A stretch of DNA of 64,000 nucleotides, from contig CALEII010000061.1 in the NCBI GenBank assembly GCA_937876205.1, positions 33,829-97,828 on the forward strand. Direction: 5' to 3'. This stretch comes from an uncultured Clostridia bacterium (lineage in GTDB: Bacteria; Bacillota; Clostridia; Oscillospirales; Acutalibacteraceae). Position numbers and translations under genes: made by a program. Every line of letters starts with the position of its first letter. The first letter of the stretch is position 1. Positions 44,113-52,614 of the stretch are shown here, one piece after another. A model generated the notes under the pieces. That model did not search any database and was not told the DNA's origin. It saw nothing but the letters and a program-made list of their open reading frames with translations.

Positions 44113-46755
44113 ATGAAAAATATTTTAAAAAGGTTTCTTTGCTGTGTGCTCAGCGTTGTTCTTGTTTTAGGAACAGGTGTGTGTGCATTTGCTCAAGAAG
44201 CTGAAGTAACTCCGGTTATTATCATCAATGACATTGACCGCAACCCGATCTACAACACTGATGACGGAACAAAAGTTTTTGATTTTTCGGATTACAAATT
44301 TGACATTCTGTTTACTTCAGGATTTTCTGCAAATATAACAGATATGTTCAGTGCCGAGTTTATTGAGCAGATTACTTCAGGCGGTATCTCTGCGCTTGAT
44401 CTTATTATGCTTCTTATGGACAACTTTGGTTTCGGCAGTGATATAATGTCAATCGCAGGAAAGGTGCTTGAACTCATTACTCCTCTTATGGGCAGTCTTG
44501 ATTTTGAGAATCTTGACATCAATGAAATTATTTCTAAGATAGACTTCAAGCAGTACGCTGAAGATCTCAAGAATCAGATGTCTGAAGCAGTTGAAAGAAT
44601 GAAACTTCTTGAGATGAATAATGACGGTACTCCCAAAAACGAAAATATCGGCATTATAACTTATGAAGAGTCACTTGAATACTACTATGGCGAAGACAGT
44701 GAGGTTGCTGCAGCGATTTCAGGTGATATTGCTGATAAAATAGCTGAAAACATCGGTTACGAAAACACATATATTTTCACATATGACTGGCGTCTTGATC
44801 CTATTGATAATGCAGCAAAGCTTGATGAATACATAGCTAACCTTAAATCAGCAACAGGTGCAGAAAAGGTATCCGTTCTCTCAGAGGGCTACGGTTCTGT
44901 TGTTGCTACAACATATCTTGCAGAAAATGAAGATGCAGCTGACTCTGTAAATAACTTTGTTACAGTTTCATCAGAATTCCTCGGCACATCACTTGTAGGT
45001 GACTATTTCAAGGGTGATATAGTTAATGAGTTTTCTAACATTACTCAGTTCTCAAGTGCTTATATCCGTTACACAAATGATATTTCTGACAACCCGATGA
45101 CAGCATATATCACATGGTTGCTCAATTACATAATGAATAATGAGTGGGAGATTCAGGCACTTTGTCACAAGATTGAAGAAGTTGTTTCTGATGTAGAATT
45201 CTTCCTTAAGTTGTCGGGCGTGACAGCAGAAATTGCCAAGATGCCCGGTATATGGGCTCTTGTTCCCGCTTATGATTATGATGATGCACTTGCAAACATT
45301 TATGGAGAGAATGAGCCTGAATTTATTGATTCACTCAATACATTCAAGGATTATCAGTATGACTTTGAAACAATTCTTGTTGATGCTAAGGAAAGCGGCG
45401 TAAATGTTTATGTTGTTGCTGCTTGGGATCTTCAGATTCTTCCTATCGGTGAAAACAGCGCCGTTCAGAGTGACGGGATCGTTGATACCGAATATGCAAG
45501 CTTCGGTGCAACATGTATTGCACTTAACGATGTTGCTGATGCTACAGCAGCAGAACAGACTGTTGATGACGGTCATATGCATATGTCCGAAAACTACGAT
45601 ATGCTTACACCTTGGTATGCCTACGGCGGTATCTGCAGATATATTGATGCTTCTACATGTGCACTTCCCGAAAACACCTGGTTCATTAAGAATATGAAGC
45701 ACGGTACATTTACTTATGACAGTAATTCAACTGACTTCCTTCTTTGGCTTGTTACGGCAGAAGAAGAAAGAACAATTTGGCAGGATGCTGCTTATAAGCA
45801 GTTTATGAATTACAACAGATACCTTGTTCCAGGTATTCTTAATTCAGACGGTCTTGTTGCAAATGATTCTCCTGTCGGCGGTTATCTTCTCGGTGATGTG
45901 AACCTTGATGGAGAAATCACGTCTCTCGATGCAAGATTTGCTTATGACGCAGTTAAAGGCAGCTATGATATTGAAGCTGATTCAGTTGCTTTTGCAAATG
46001 CAGATGTAAACTTTGACCTCGAAATAACAGAAGAGGATGCTAAAATCATTCTTGATATTTCAGCAGGACTTGTTTCAGATATGCTAAGCGGTATTGATTT
46101 TGATTATGTAGCTGAGCAGGGAGAGCTTGATGAAGCTGAGCAGAATATTGAACTCAGACCTTCATATAATCCTGCAAAGAATCAGCTTGAACTTACTCTT
46201 GTTGTACTTGATGCAAAGGGTACATATAACGGTAATTTTGTTGTAAAATACGATACAGAAATGTTCACTTATTCATCCGGCTCTGATAGTGAGCTTAAGA
46301 ACGGAAGCGCAACTGCAGGTGGCCCCGAGGGTGTTGACGGCACACTGACATATGCTTACGCTTCATTTAAAGCTATAACTGCAAAAGATTGCGATGAAGA
46401 CGGAAATCTTGTAGTCGGCACTTGCTATCTTAATGTTGCAAAAGAAATTATCCCCACAACTGTTACTGCAGGCGCTTCATACTTCTATGATGATGAAACT
46501 GTTGTATTTGTAGAACCTGTTTCTGTTGAGCTTGATGAAGAATTTTTCTTTATGCTCGGTGATGCAGATAACAACAGATATCTTTCAGCATACGATGCAA
46601 GACTTATCCTCAGAATTGCAGCTCAGCTTGATGAACCCACAGATGAAGTGATGTTCAGAAGATGCGATGTAGACGGAGACGGTGTTATCACTGCCAAGGA
46701 TGCACGGCTTGTGCTCAGAGCATCTGCAAAGCTTATCGATTATTTCAACGCCTGA
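44113..46755 (+). CDS. Secreted lipase-fold protein with two dockerin modules
   Basis: About 880 residues. A Sec signal (MKNILKRFLCCVLSVVLVLG to CAFAQ) is followed by an alpha/beta-hydrolase region of the LCAT/lipase type (FTYDWRLDPIDNAAKLDEY). The nucleophile elbow reads SEGYG (257-261), so Gly stands where Ser is expected. Dockerin 1 is at about 593-655, with two calcium loops (DVNLDGEITSLD, DVNFDLEITEED). A beta-rich region of about 150 residues resembles a cohesin or CBM sandwich. Dockerin 2 is at about 814-878 (DADNNRYLSAYD, DVDGDGVITAKD). It starts from AGGAGG and ends at the terminator at 46775-46802. Probably secreted and held by cohesins. Confidence 0.85.
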   Translation: MKNILKRFLCCVLSVVLVLGTGVCAFAQEAEVTPVIIINDIDRNPIYNTDDGTKVFDFSDYKFDILFTSGFSANITDMFSAEFIEQITSGGISALDLIMLLMDNFGFGSDIMSIAGKVLELITPLMGSLDFENLDINEIISKIDFKQYAEDLKNQMSEAVERMKLLEMNNDGTPKNENIGIITYEESLEYYYGEDSEVAAAISGDIADKIAENIGYENTYIFTYDWRLDPIDNAAKLDEYIANLKSATGAEKVSVLSEGYGSVVATTYLAENEDAADSVNNFVTVSSEFLGTSLVGDYFKGDIVNEFSNITQFSSAYIRYTNDISDNPMTAYITWLLNYIMNNEWEIQALCHKIEEVVSDVEFFLKLSGVTAEIAKMPGIWALVPAYDYDDALANIYGENEPEFIDSLNTFKDYQYDFETILVDAKESGVNVYVVAAWDLQILPIGENSAVQSDGIVDTEYASFGATCIALNDVADATAAEQTVDDGHMHMSENYDMLTPWYAYGGICRYIDASTCALPENTWFIKNMKHGTFTYDSNSTDFLLWLVTAEEERTIWQDAAYKQFMNYNRYLVPGILNSDGLVANDSPVGGYLLGDVNLDGEITSLDARFAYDAVKGSYDIEADSVAFANADVNFDLEITEEDAKIILDISAGLVSDMLSGIDFDYVAEQGELDEAEQNIELRPSYNPAKNQLELTLVVLDAKGTYNGNFVVKYDTEMFTYSSGSDSELKNGSATAGGPEGVDGTLTYAYASFKAITAKDCDEDGNLVVGTCYLNVAKEIIPTTVTAGASYFYDDETVVFVEPVSVELDEEFFFMLGDADNNRYLSAYDARLILRIAAQLDEPTDEVMFRRCDVDGDGVITAKDARLVLRASAKLIDYFNA

Positions 46756-46774
46756 TATCCAACTCAATAAAAAT

Positions 46775-46802
46775 AAGACCTCTGATTTATTTCAGAGGTC
46801 TT
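46775..46802 (+). terminator. Intrinsic terminator after the dockerin gene
   Basis: GACCTCTGA (46777-46785) pairs with TCAGAGGTC (46792-46800) over a 6-base loop; flanking AA/TT extends the stem, and TTTTCTT follows. It separates the gene from the convergent 6S RNA. Confidence 0.9.
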
Positions 46803-46821
46803 TTCTTGTGTTTAGAGATAA

Positions 46822-47010
46822 AAAATCCCGCCATGCCGTCTCTCAGTTATAAGAACCTGCACATAAAGCAGGTGGGTGCCGCCCGCAGACATTGGCTCCC
46901 TTCGTCCGAAAAAATCGGGAGGTCTGCATTTCCAGACTACGGAGCTAAGCTCCCGAAAATATAATTGTAGGGTTAATATGAACTGAAAGATATATCGCAC
47001 ACAGCAGGAA
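46822..47010 (-). ncRNA. ssrS: 6S RNA, regulator of sigma-A RNA polymerase
   Basis: Reading leftward, the RNA of about 188 bases folds into a long rod. A closing stem pairs TCCTGCTGTGT (47009-46999) with GCATGGCGGGA (46836-46826), followed by T6. A second stem joins CTTTCAGTT with AACTGAGAG. A large central bubble has a hairpin ACCTGC/GCAGGT on its 3' side. The apical arm starts with CCGTAG:CTGCGG. This layout, and the motif CCCACCTGC...GCAGGTTCTTATAAC, fit 6S RNA. Ends are approximate; the gene may be processed from the DUF1292 transcript. Confidence 0.72.
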
Positions 47011-47017
47011 TTATTTA

Positions 47018-47338
47018 TCAGTCTTCGAATTCAAACATATCAGCGAGTCTTTCTTCAAACATTTTGCCGATTCTCATAAACTCATCTTCGTCTTCAATAG
47101 GCTCAAGATAAATCTCATCATCACTGTCATAGTTTCTCAGGAGAATGATAAGTTCGCCGTCTTCGCCAACTACTTCTTCATCATAAATCGGGAGGAGGGC
47201 AACATATTCTTTGTCATCAATCGAAAGAACATCAAGTTCTTCAAAAATATGTTCAACACCGTCTTCATCAATTACGCTGACAATATCAGGTGAGAATTCT
47301 TCACCGTTAAGCTGTTCGTTATTATTTATATCACTCAT
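47018..47338 (-). CDS. DUF1292 protein (YrzB family)
   Basis: A small acidic protein of 106 residues of the DUF1292 family, found across Firmicutes. Landmarks are VSVIDEDGVEHIFEELDVLSIDDKEYVALLP and an acidic LIILLRNYDSDDEIYLEPIEDEDEF tail. Function is unknown. AAAGGAG lies before the start. The promoter at 47374-47402 serves it, and the 6S RNA begins about 8 bases after its stop. Confidence 0.93.
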   Translation of the reverse strand: MSDINNNEQLNGEEFSPDIVSVIDEDGVEHIFEELDVLSIDDKEYVALLPIYDEEVVGEDGELIILLRNYDSDDEIYLEPIEDEDEFMRIGKMFEERLADMFEFED

Positions 47339-47373
47339 ATTGTTTCTCCTTTAATCTAAAAAATACTTTTATT

Positions 47374-47402
47374 ATTTTATCAGCTATACAAATTATTGTC
47401 AA
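47374..47402 (-). promoter_or_regulatory. Promoter of the DUF1292 gene and possibly 6S RNA
   Basis: Reading leftward, TTGACA (47402-47397), a 17-base spacer and TAAAAT (47379-47374), 36 bases before the DUF1292 start. No other good promoter was seen directly before the 6S RNA. Confidence 0.75.
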
Positions 47403-47414
47403 TACAATAAAATA

Positions 47415-48269
47415 TTATTCTGAAATCTCAGCTTCCCAGAAACATTCAAAATATTCACCTGCAGGCAGAGAGATAATAGCATCCTTCTGTGAAATATCTG
47501 CTTTTCTTTCGTGGGAATCGTTTACTCCCCACCAAGGCTCAAGACAAACATAAGGAGCTGCAGGCTTTGCCCAGATTCCGAGATAAGAACAGTCACTGAA
47601 ATTGAATTTTACTGTTCTGTTGTGATTATCACTTGCAAGAGTGACATATGATGACTTCATACCTGTAAAAATAAGTGCATCATTGTTAAAAATATCTTTG
47701 GTAATTACAAGCTTGTTTTCGTCACAAAGAACAGGAGTTGTGTGTCCCGTTCTGAGGCATTCTGTGTCAATTTCTATTGTATCGAGTGTCTCATTTTTTT
47801 CAAAAATAAGATAATCTCCGATTGCGCAATTGAATCCGGGGTGTCCGCCTATTGAAAAATACATTGTCTTATTGTCATTATTTTCAATTTTGTGAGTAAC
47901 TTTAAGCTTTTTACCGCAGATTTCAAATGTTACAAGAACCTTGAATTCATATGGAAATATCTTTCTTGTTTCTTCGTCAGCTTCCTGAGAAAATACCATA
48001 GAATCTTCATTTATTTCAACAAGCATAGCAGGTCTTTTTCTGAAAAGTCCGTGCTTAGGCATTGTATATTCCTTGCCGTCAAGATAATAAATGTCATCAA
48101 GAACTCTGCCGATAATAGGGAACAGAACAGGGGACTGACCGTACCATACATCAGGATTGCCCTGCCACAGATATTCAAAACCATTGTTTTTTGACACAAA
48201 ACTTGTAAGTTCTGCACCGTCAGTTTTTACTCCGATTTTTATCTGATCATTTTCAATATAATGAATCAT
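47415..48269 (-). CDS. LacX-like aldose 1-epimerase family protein
   Basis: A mutarotase-fold protein of about 284 residues. It has the LacX landmarks YLWQGNPDVWYGQSPVLFPIIGR, MPKHGLFRKRPA, FSIGGHPGFNCA (catalytic His) and YVCLEPWWGVNDS (catalytic Glu region). LacX proteins are thought to act on hexose or hexose-6-phosphate anomers. The ATG at 48281 lies right on the ribosome site; the ATG at 48269 with AAGGAT about ten bases upstream is better. The promoter at 48300-48328 reaches into the 3' flank of the protease gene. Confidence 0.9.
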   Translation of the reverse strand: MIHYIENDQIKIGVKTDGAELTSFVSKNNGFEYLWQGNPDVWYGQSPVLFPIIGRVLDDIYYLDGKEYTMPKHGLFRKRPAMLVEINEDSMVFSQEADEETRKIFPYEFKVLVTFEICGKKLKVTHKIENNDNKTMYFSIGGHPGFNCAIGDYLIFEKNETLDTIEIDTECLRTGHTTPVLCDENKLVITKDIFNNDALIFTGMKSSYVTLASDNHNRTVKFNFSDCSYLGIWAKPAAPYVCLEPWWGVNDSHERKADISQKDAIISLPAGEYFECFWEAEISE

Positions 48270-48299
48270 AGTTTTAACCATCCTTATTTATTTCAATTT

Positions 48300-48328
48300 A
48301 TTATATCATATGTAAACTAAAATTACAA
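48300..48328 (-). promoter_or_regulatory. Promoter of the LacX-like gene
   Basis: Reading leftward, TTGTAA (48328-48323), a 17-base spacer and TATAAT (48305-48300), in the 64-base gap before the gene. Confidence 0.65.
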
Positions 48329-48333
48329 CAGAA

Positions 48334-49872
48334 TTATTTATTCATCACATATTTAACAGCATTATAAATGTTAAGAAGAGGGTAGTTAAAACCTCTGTAA
48401 GATATTATTTTATCTGAACTTGATATCAGAATATTTTTTATCTCGCTTCCTGTCAGATTATCATCAAGTTCAAATAAGAGTGCTGCGACTCCCGTAACAA
48501 AAGGTGCTGCCATTGATGTTCCTGACATAATCTCTTCTTTAAAATAAAATCCTGTACTATGAATATCTTCACCTGGCGCAACTATGTCAACTCTGTCACC
48601 AAGTGATGAAAAAGATGAAAGCTTCATCTGATTATTGCAGGATGAAACAATTATTATTCTGTCACGCACTTCATTGTTTTCAATTGAGTTAAAGCACAAT
48701 TGATATGAAGTATCGCAGAAACGGGGTTTGGAACTGAATAGATTAAACAAATCAAGTTTACTCAATAATTCTTTATCACCGTAACCGAATAGGGAAGTCC
48801 TTGTTTTATACAGCTCTGTGTTCGCCTCGTTGCCTGCTGCAATACAAATAACATATTCATAGCCGGCATCAAGAATGTTATCCAAAACTGCCTCAAACAA
48901 CATATTTTCACTAATAACAAATTGTATTGAGAATTCATCGCCAAGTGACGCAGATACAGGAATATAAGAGTTGTATCCCATACTTATATTTATTGCCCTG
49001 ATGTTTTCATTGACAATCATATTTGTTAATGATGCAATCCAATAAGAAACAGAGTTGTTTGTTGCGTTTTCAGAATAAACAGAAGCGCCGGGAACAACGC
49101 CACAGAGTTTATTATCAGATTCTGCTGCAATTATACCGGAGACATGTGTCCCGTGAGATGCACTGCCTGAAAAAATTTCCTGATCCAGAATAAAGTCATC
49201 ATAATCATCAGTATTTATGACATTCAATTGCTTATTGTTGTAATACACAGGGGTATCAAATACACCAACACGTATATCTCTGAAAACTTCATCTGAAATT
49301 AGTTTATATACTTTATCAAGACCAAGCAATTCATAATAATACATATCGTATGTGTTTCTGAAAATGAAATCATCAGTTGACTCTTCATTGTTGGTCGGAG
49401 TTTCTTCAAAATAATCAAACATTGCATATTCCACAAGATTATTACTGTTTAATTTAGAACATATGTTTGATAATTCATCATAAGTATCTGCAGAAACAGT
49501 TATCTGATAGAAATCAATTATGTCTATAAAACCGCAGATCTCAGCATTTATCGAATCAAATAGGGAAGTCAGCTGCTCCTGTGATGAATTATCGTCAGCA
49601 ATAACAATAATAGTGTCATCAACATATTTAAGACGAAAATCATCTTCAGCTGATACGACATCTTTATATGAAATCTGTTTTATATAAAAAGATGAATTAT
49701 TATCTGATGAAAACTTTTTATATAAATCAAACGAATAATCAGCTTGACTTAAATCAGGTGAATTGTAGCTGATAGGTTCAAATAAATATAAAACTCCACA
49801 AACAGAAAAATATAATAAAATAGTTGAAACTACAATACATAATACAATAGAAATTTTATTCCTTTGTTTCAT
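48334..49872 (-). CDS. Membrane-anchored subtilisin-like (S8) serine protease
   Basis: A 512-residue protease with an N-terminal anchor (ISIVLCIVVSTILLYFSVCGVLYLF), an acidic prodomain-like region of about 170 residues and an S8 catalytic domain. The triad is Asp206 in VGVFDTPV, His240 in SHGTHVSGIIAAE and Ser453 in SGTSMAAPFVTGVAALL. The oxyanion Asn is in ICIAAGNEAN. The Asp motif has Pro in place of the usual Gly. The active site faces outside. AGGAG precedes the ATG. No partner gene identifies the substrate. Confidence 0.92.
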   Translation of the reverse strand: MKQRNKISIVLCIVVSTILLYFSVCGVLYLFEPISYNSPDLSQADYSFDLYKKFSSDNNSSFYIKQISYKDVVSAEDDFRLKYVDDTIIVIADDNSSQEQLTSLFDSINAEICGFIDIIDFYQITVSADTYDELSNICSKLNSNNLVEYAMFDYFEETPTNNEESTDDFIFRNTYDMYYYELLGLDKVYKLISDEVFRDIRVGVFDTPVYYNNKQLNVINTDDYDDFILDQEIFSGSASHGTHVSGIIAAESDNKLCGVVPGASVYSENATNNSVSYWIASLTNMIVNENIRAINISMGYNSYIPVSASLGDEFSIQFVISENMLFEAVLDNILDAGYEYVICIAAGNEANTELYKTRTSLFGYGDKELLSKLDLFNLFSSKPRFCDTSYQLCFNSIENNEVRDRIIIVSSCNNQMKLSSFSSLGDRVDIVAPGEDIHSTGFYFKEEIMSGTSMAAPFVTGVAALLFELDDNLTGSEIKNILISSSDKIISYRGFNYPLLNIYNAVKYVMNK

Positions 49873-49892
49873 CAGAAATCACTCCTGATGTA

Positions 49893-49921
49893 ATTTTAGC
49901 AGATAAATGGAATACGGTCAA
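49893..49921 (-). promoter_or_regulatory. Promoter of the subtilisin-like protease gene
   Basis: Reading leftward, TTGACC (49921-49916), a 17-base spacer and TAAAAT (49898-49893), 20 bases before the start. Confidence 0.7.
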
Positions 49922-49965
49922 TAAATATATTAAAAACAATAAAAATCATAACAGAGAAGTAACTG

Positions 49966-49994
49966 TTGACAATTGCTAAACAAAATGATATAAT
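49966..49994 (+). promoter_or_regulatory. Promoter of the Xer recombinase gene
   Basis: TTGACA (49966-49971), a 17-base spacer and TATAAT (49989-49994), a perfect sigma-A consensus, 55 bases before the start. Confidence 0.85.
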
Positions 49995-50049
49995 TATACA
50001 AAATAAATATTTTGTATAAATCAGGAGAGGGAAAAAGGAGGATTTTTCA

Positions 50050-51018
50050 ATGATTAACTATAAACCAGACTATGATGCCTTGCCGGAGCTTCTTTGTGAA
50101 TATCTAAGACACATTGATGTAATAAAAAACCGTTCTCAGAAAACTGTTTTTGAATATTCAATAAATCTTCGAGAGTTTTTAAGTTTTATCGTTGTTGATA
50201 AAAAAATCTGTAAAGAAAATGATGTTGATTTGAGAATGTGTGATGTTAATTTTTTTAAAAACATCACATTAGATGACGCATACAAATATCTGTCTTACTG
50301 TAAAAATGAAAAAAACAATTCAGCATCAACCCGTGCTCGTAAGGTTGTTGCAATTCGTCAGTTTTTTAAATATTTAGCCGATAATAAGCAGATTCTTGAT
50401 AATAATCCTATGAAGGTGCTTGATTCGCCAAAAACTAAAAAAGCATTGCCAAAATATCTGACTCTTGATCAGAGCATAAATCTTCTTGAATCAGTTGACG
50501 GAAAAAATAAAGAGCGTGATTATGCAATTATGACAATTTTTCTCAATTGTGGTTTGCGTTTGTCTGAATTGGTTGCACTTAATTATAACGATATCAGATC
50601 TGATAATTCAATGAAAATACTCGGTAAAGGCAACAAAGAACGTATTATTTATCTGAATTCTGCCTGCATAAATGCTATAAACAATTATATGCGTGTGAGA
50701 CCTAAAGACGGTGTTATAGACAAAAATGCACTGTTTCTAAGCTCAAGATTAAAAAGAATCAGCCCAAAAACAGTACAGTATATTGTTAAGAATTTTCTTG
50801 ACAAATCAGGACTTGGAGGCACAGGTATGTCAGTACATAAATTAAGACATACTGCGGCAACTCTGATGTATCAATATGGTGATGCTGATGTGCTTGTACT
50901 GAAAGATATTCTGGGGCACGAAAATCTTTCTACAACGGAGATTTATACACATCTTGTTGATGAACAAAAAAGAACTGCTATTGAAAACAATCCGCTTGCA
51001 AAAATCAATAATGATTAA
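50050..51018 (+). CDS. XerC/XerD-type tyrosine recombinase
   Basis: A 322-residue recombinase. The N-terminal SAM-like core-binding domain is at about 10-125 (RSQKTVFEYSINLREFLSF). The catalytic domain has Arg in NCGLRLSELVAL, Lys in LGKGNKERIIY, H-x-x-R in HKLRHTAATLMYQ, His in LGHENLSTTEIYTHL and the Tyr nucleophile in that last motif. Length and chromosomal context favour a dimer-resolution Xer over a phage integrase. AAGGAGG lies before the ATG. Its end overlaps the spoIIM end by 4 bases, tail to tail; in Bacillus spoIIM and xerD (ripX) are also neighbours. Confidence 0.93.
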   Translation: MINYKPDYDALPELLCEYLRHIDVIKNRSQKTVFEYSINLREFLSFIVVDKKICKENDVDLRMCDVNFFKNITLDDAYKYLSYCKNEKNNSASTRARKVVAIRQFFKYLADNKQILDNNPMKVLDSPKTKKALPKYLTLDQSINLLESVDGKNKERDYAIMTIFLNCGLRLSELVALNYNDIRSDNSMKILGKGNKERIIYLNSACINAINNYMRVRPKDGVIDKNALFLSSRLKRISPKTVQYIVKNFLDKSGLGGTGMSVHKLRHTAATLMYQYGDADVLVLKDILGHENLSTTEIYTHLVDEQKRTAIENNPLAKINND

Positions 51019-51641
51019 AAGCTGAATAATCCATTGAATGCTTTTTTTAAAAATACACTTATTAACGAAGCTATTATTGAAAATAATAACATCGGACACA
51101 TCTTAATTATATATCCTTTAATCAATGATTTATCAGGTTGCATTTTATCCATAATAATCGATGTTATATCCCATGATAAAAAATATGAATTGTTTGCTGT
51201 TATAAGAAAACTGGCATTAAGGAATACATATGCAGGTAAAATTGTTATCAGGTAATAACATATACCGTTAATTGAGTATGATGAAAACAAGAAGCCTGCG
51301 AGCATTCCTGTGCTCATTCCTTTTATAAAAACTGTCAGAATTATAACAGGTATACCGGCGCAGCTGATACCTGAAAAGAAAATTAAAGCTAAAAAAAATA
51401 TATTAACTATGATTTCATTTATAAGACTATGAAATACTGAATAATTCTGAAAATGTATATTTTGAAAAAAAACATTATTCAATATATCTGTTATATTATT
51501 GTTATGATAATTATATAATCCTGAGCCTATAATCATTCCGCTTGCAAATAATGCAACAGTAATAATTAACCCTTTGACTTCCCTATCCTTCTCAGGTGGT
51601 ATTATTTGTTTTTTGTTGAACTTTATTGTGTTTATTTTCAT
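51015..51641 (-). CDS. spoIIM: Stage II sporulation protein M (SpoIIM) family membrane protein
   Basis: A 208-residue membrane protein with about five spans (VKGLIITVALFASGMIIGSGLY; EIIVNIFFLALIFFSGISC; TVFIKGMSTGMLAGFLF). The order and FIKGMSTGMLAGFL motif match the SpoIIM/DUF95 family. With SpoIID and SpoIIP, SpoIIM forms the DMP complex that drives engulfment in endospore formers. This supports a spore-forming lineage, though the gene can remain in asporogenous relatives. It is last in the queA-tgt-yajC run and converges on the Xer gene. Confidence 0.85.
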   Translation of the reverse strand: MKINTIKFNKKQIIPPEKDREVKGLIITVALFASGMIIGSGLYNYHNNNITDILNNVFFQNIHFQNYSVFHSLINEIIVNIFFLALIFFSGISCAGIPVIILTVFIKGMSTGMLAGFLFSSYSINGICYYLITILPAYVFLNASFLITANNSYFLSWDITSIIMDKMQPDKSLIKGYIIKMCPMLLFSIIASLISVFLKKAFNGLFSF

Positions 51642-51651
51642 TTTGGAATTA

Positions 51652-52056
51652 TCACTTTCTTCTGATATTTGAGCCTGTTATACAACCTGCCAATGCCGCA
51701 ATTATTACTGCCGGAAAAATTATATATGCCTGCCACACTAATTGTGCACTATTGAAGCACATAATTATTAAAAACTCTGTTATCCCTGCAGCAATTGACA
51801 CCAGCATACCGAAAATCAGCTTTTTTGTGACGATCTTGTTACTGCACAAAGCAGACATTACAAAAGCGACAACAGCTGAATCTAAAATGACATATAACTG
51901 CATTATTCCTGCTTCAGTGTGATTTTTTGTTATTATAAATGAGATAACAGAAAGTATTGCTATAAATAATATTAATTCAAATATATATGAAATGGCAACA
52001 ACAGAAAAAGGCGATAATTCCTTTTTCTTTTTATACTTTGCTTTAAATTCAGACAT
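51652..52056 (-). CDS. TIGR04086 family membrane protein
   Basis: A 134-residue protein with four predicted spans. The N-terminal basic segment (KYKKKKELSPFSVVAISY) and IFGMLVSIAAGITEFLI are features of the TIGR04086 family, which is regularly found beside yajC in Clostridia. The function is not known. The GGAGG ribosome site before the ATG lies in the 3' arm of the hairpin at 52057-52095. The gene ends 10 bases before spoIIM. Confidence 0.8.
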   Translation of the reverse strand: MSEFKAKYKKKKELSPFSVVAISYIFELILFIAILSVISFIITKNHTEAGIMQLYVILDSAVVAFVMSALCSNKIVTKKLIFGMLVSIAAGITEFLIIMCFNSAQLVWQAYIIFPAVIIAALAGCITGSNIRRK

Positions 52057-52095
52057 AAAAAATCCCTCCGTATCTGTTTAATAGATATGAAGGGA
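52057..52095 (-). promoter_or_regulatory. Terminator-like hairpin containing the ribosome binding site of the TIGR04086 gene
   Basis: Reading leftward, TCCCTTCATATCT (52095-52083) pairs with AGATACGGAGGGA (52075-52063), 11 Watson-Crick pairs with one wobble and one mismatch, over a 7-base loop. T6 and then the ATG at 52056 follow directly. The 3' arm holds the GGAGGG ribosome site. It can end the tgt-yajC transcript or restrict translation of the next gene. Confidence 0.6.
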
Positions 52096-52122
52096 TAAAT
52101 TATTATATTACAGACAAAAGCA

Positions 52123-52539
52123 TTATTCTTCTGTGTCTGATTTCTTTGAACGTCTGTTCTTTGCCTTTTCAGCCTTCTCAGCTTCTTTGGCTGCAGCCTG
52201 AGCTGCTCTTTCAGCCTGAAGTCTGTCTTCTGCAGTGTTGTTTGTCTGAATAGCCCAACGAGTAATTTTCATCTTTGTTCTGTCAGCACCTGTTTCAATA
52301 ACAAGTGAGTCTTCTTTTACAGTAACTACTCTGCCGAGAATGCCGCCGATTGTTGTGATTTCATCACCAATCTGAATAGCATCTCGCATTTCCTGCTCTT
52401 CTTTCTGCTTTTTCTTCTGGGGTCTGATCATAACAAAATACATAACACCAAAAAGAGCAACCATAAGAAGAATAGTGGTCCAGGAATTGCCCTGAGGTGC
52501 AGTAGTGCCTGCATCAAGAAGTTTTAATACAAAATCCAT
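52123..52539 (-). CDS. yajC: Preprotein translocase accessory subunit YajC
   Basis: A 138-residue single-span protein of the Sec machinery: N-terminal span (WTTILLMVALFGVMYFVMI), the motif RPQKKKQKEEQEMRDAIQIGDEITTIGGI and a beta-rich cytosolic part with VVTVKEDSLVIETGADRTKM. A charged Ala/Lys/Glu-rich tail follows. It associates with SecDF. GGAGG precedes the start. In most bacteria it follows tgt, as it does here. Confidence 0.95.
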   Translation of the reverse strand: MDFVLKLLDAGTTAPQGNSWTTILLMVALFGVMYFVMIRPQKKKQKEEQEMRDAIQIGDEITTIGGILGRVVTVKEDSLVIETGADRTKMKITRWAIQTNNTAEDRLQAERAAQAAAKEAEKAEKAKNRRSKKSDTEE

Positions 52540-52614
52540 TTTAAGTCCTCCGATTTGAACAATTTAAATAATATTATAGTATATTTATCTTACAAATGCA
52601 AGTGTTTAATTAAA

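Noticed and set aside
46812..47000. 62-codon frame over the 6S RNA region
   Set aside because: The RNA fold with compensating stems explains the sequence better; no ribosome site precedes the frame.
46822..47010. SRP RNA, tmRNA or RNase P RNA in place of 6S RNA
   Set aside because: No GGAA/GCAA SRP tip motif, no tRNA-like end with a coded tag, and no RNase P core motifs; the central-bubble rod fits 6S RNA.
50050..51018. Mobile-element integrase
   Set aside because: No phage, conjugation or cargo genes nearby, no flanking direct repeats or tRNA; length and neighbour spoIIM fit a housekeeping Xer protein.
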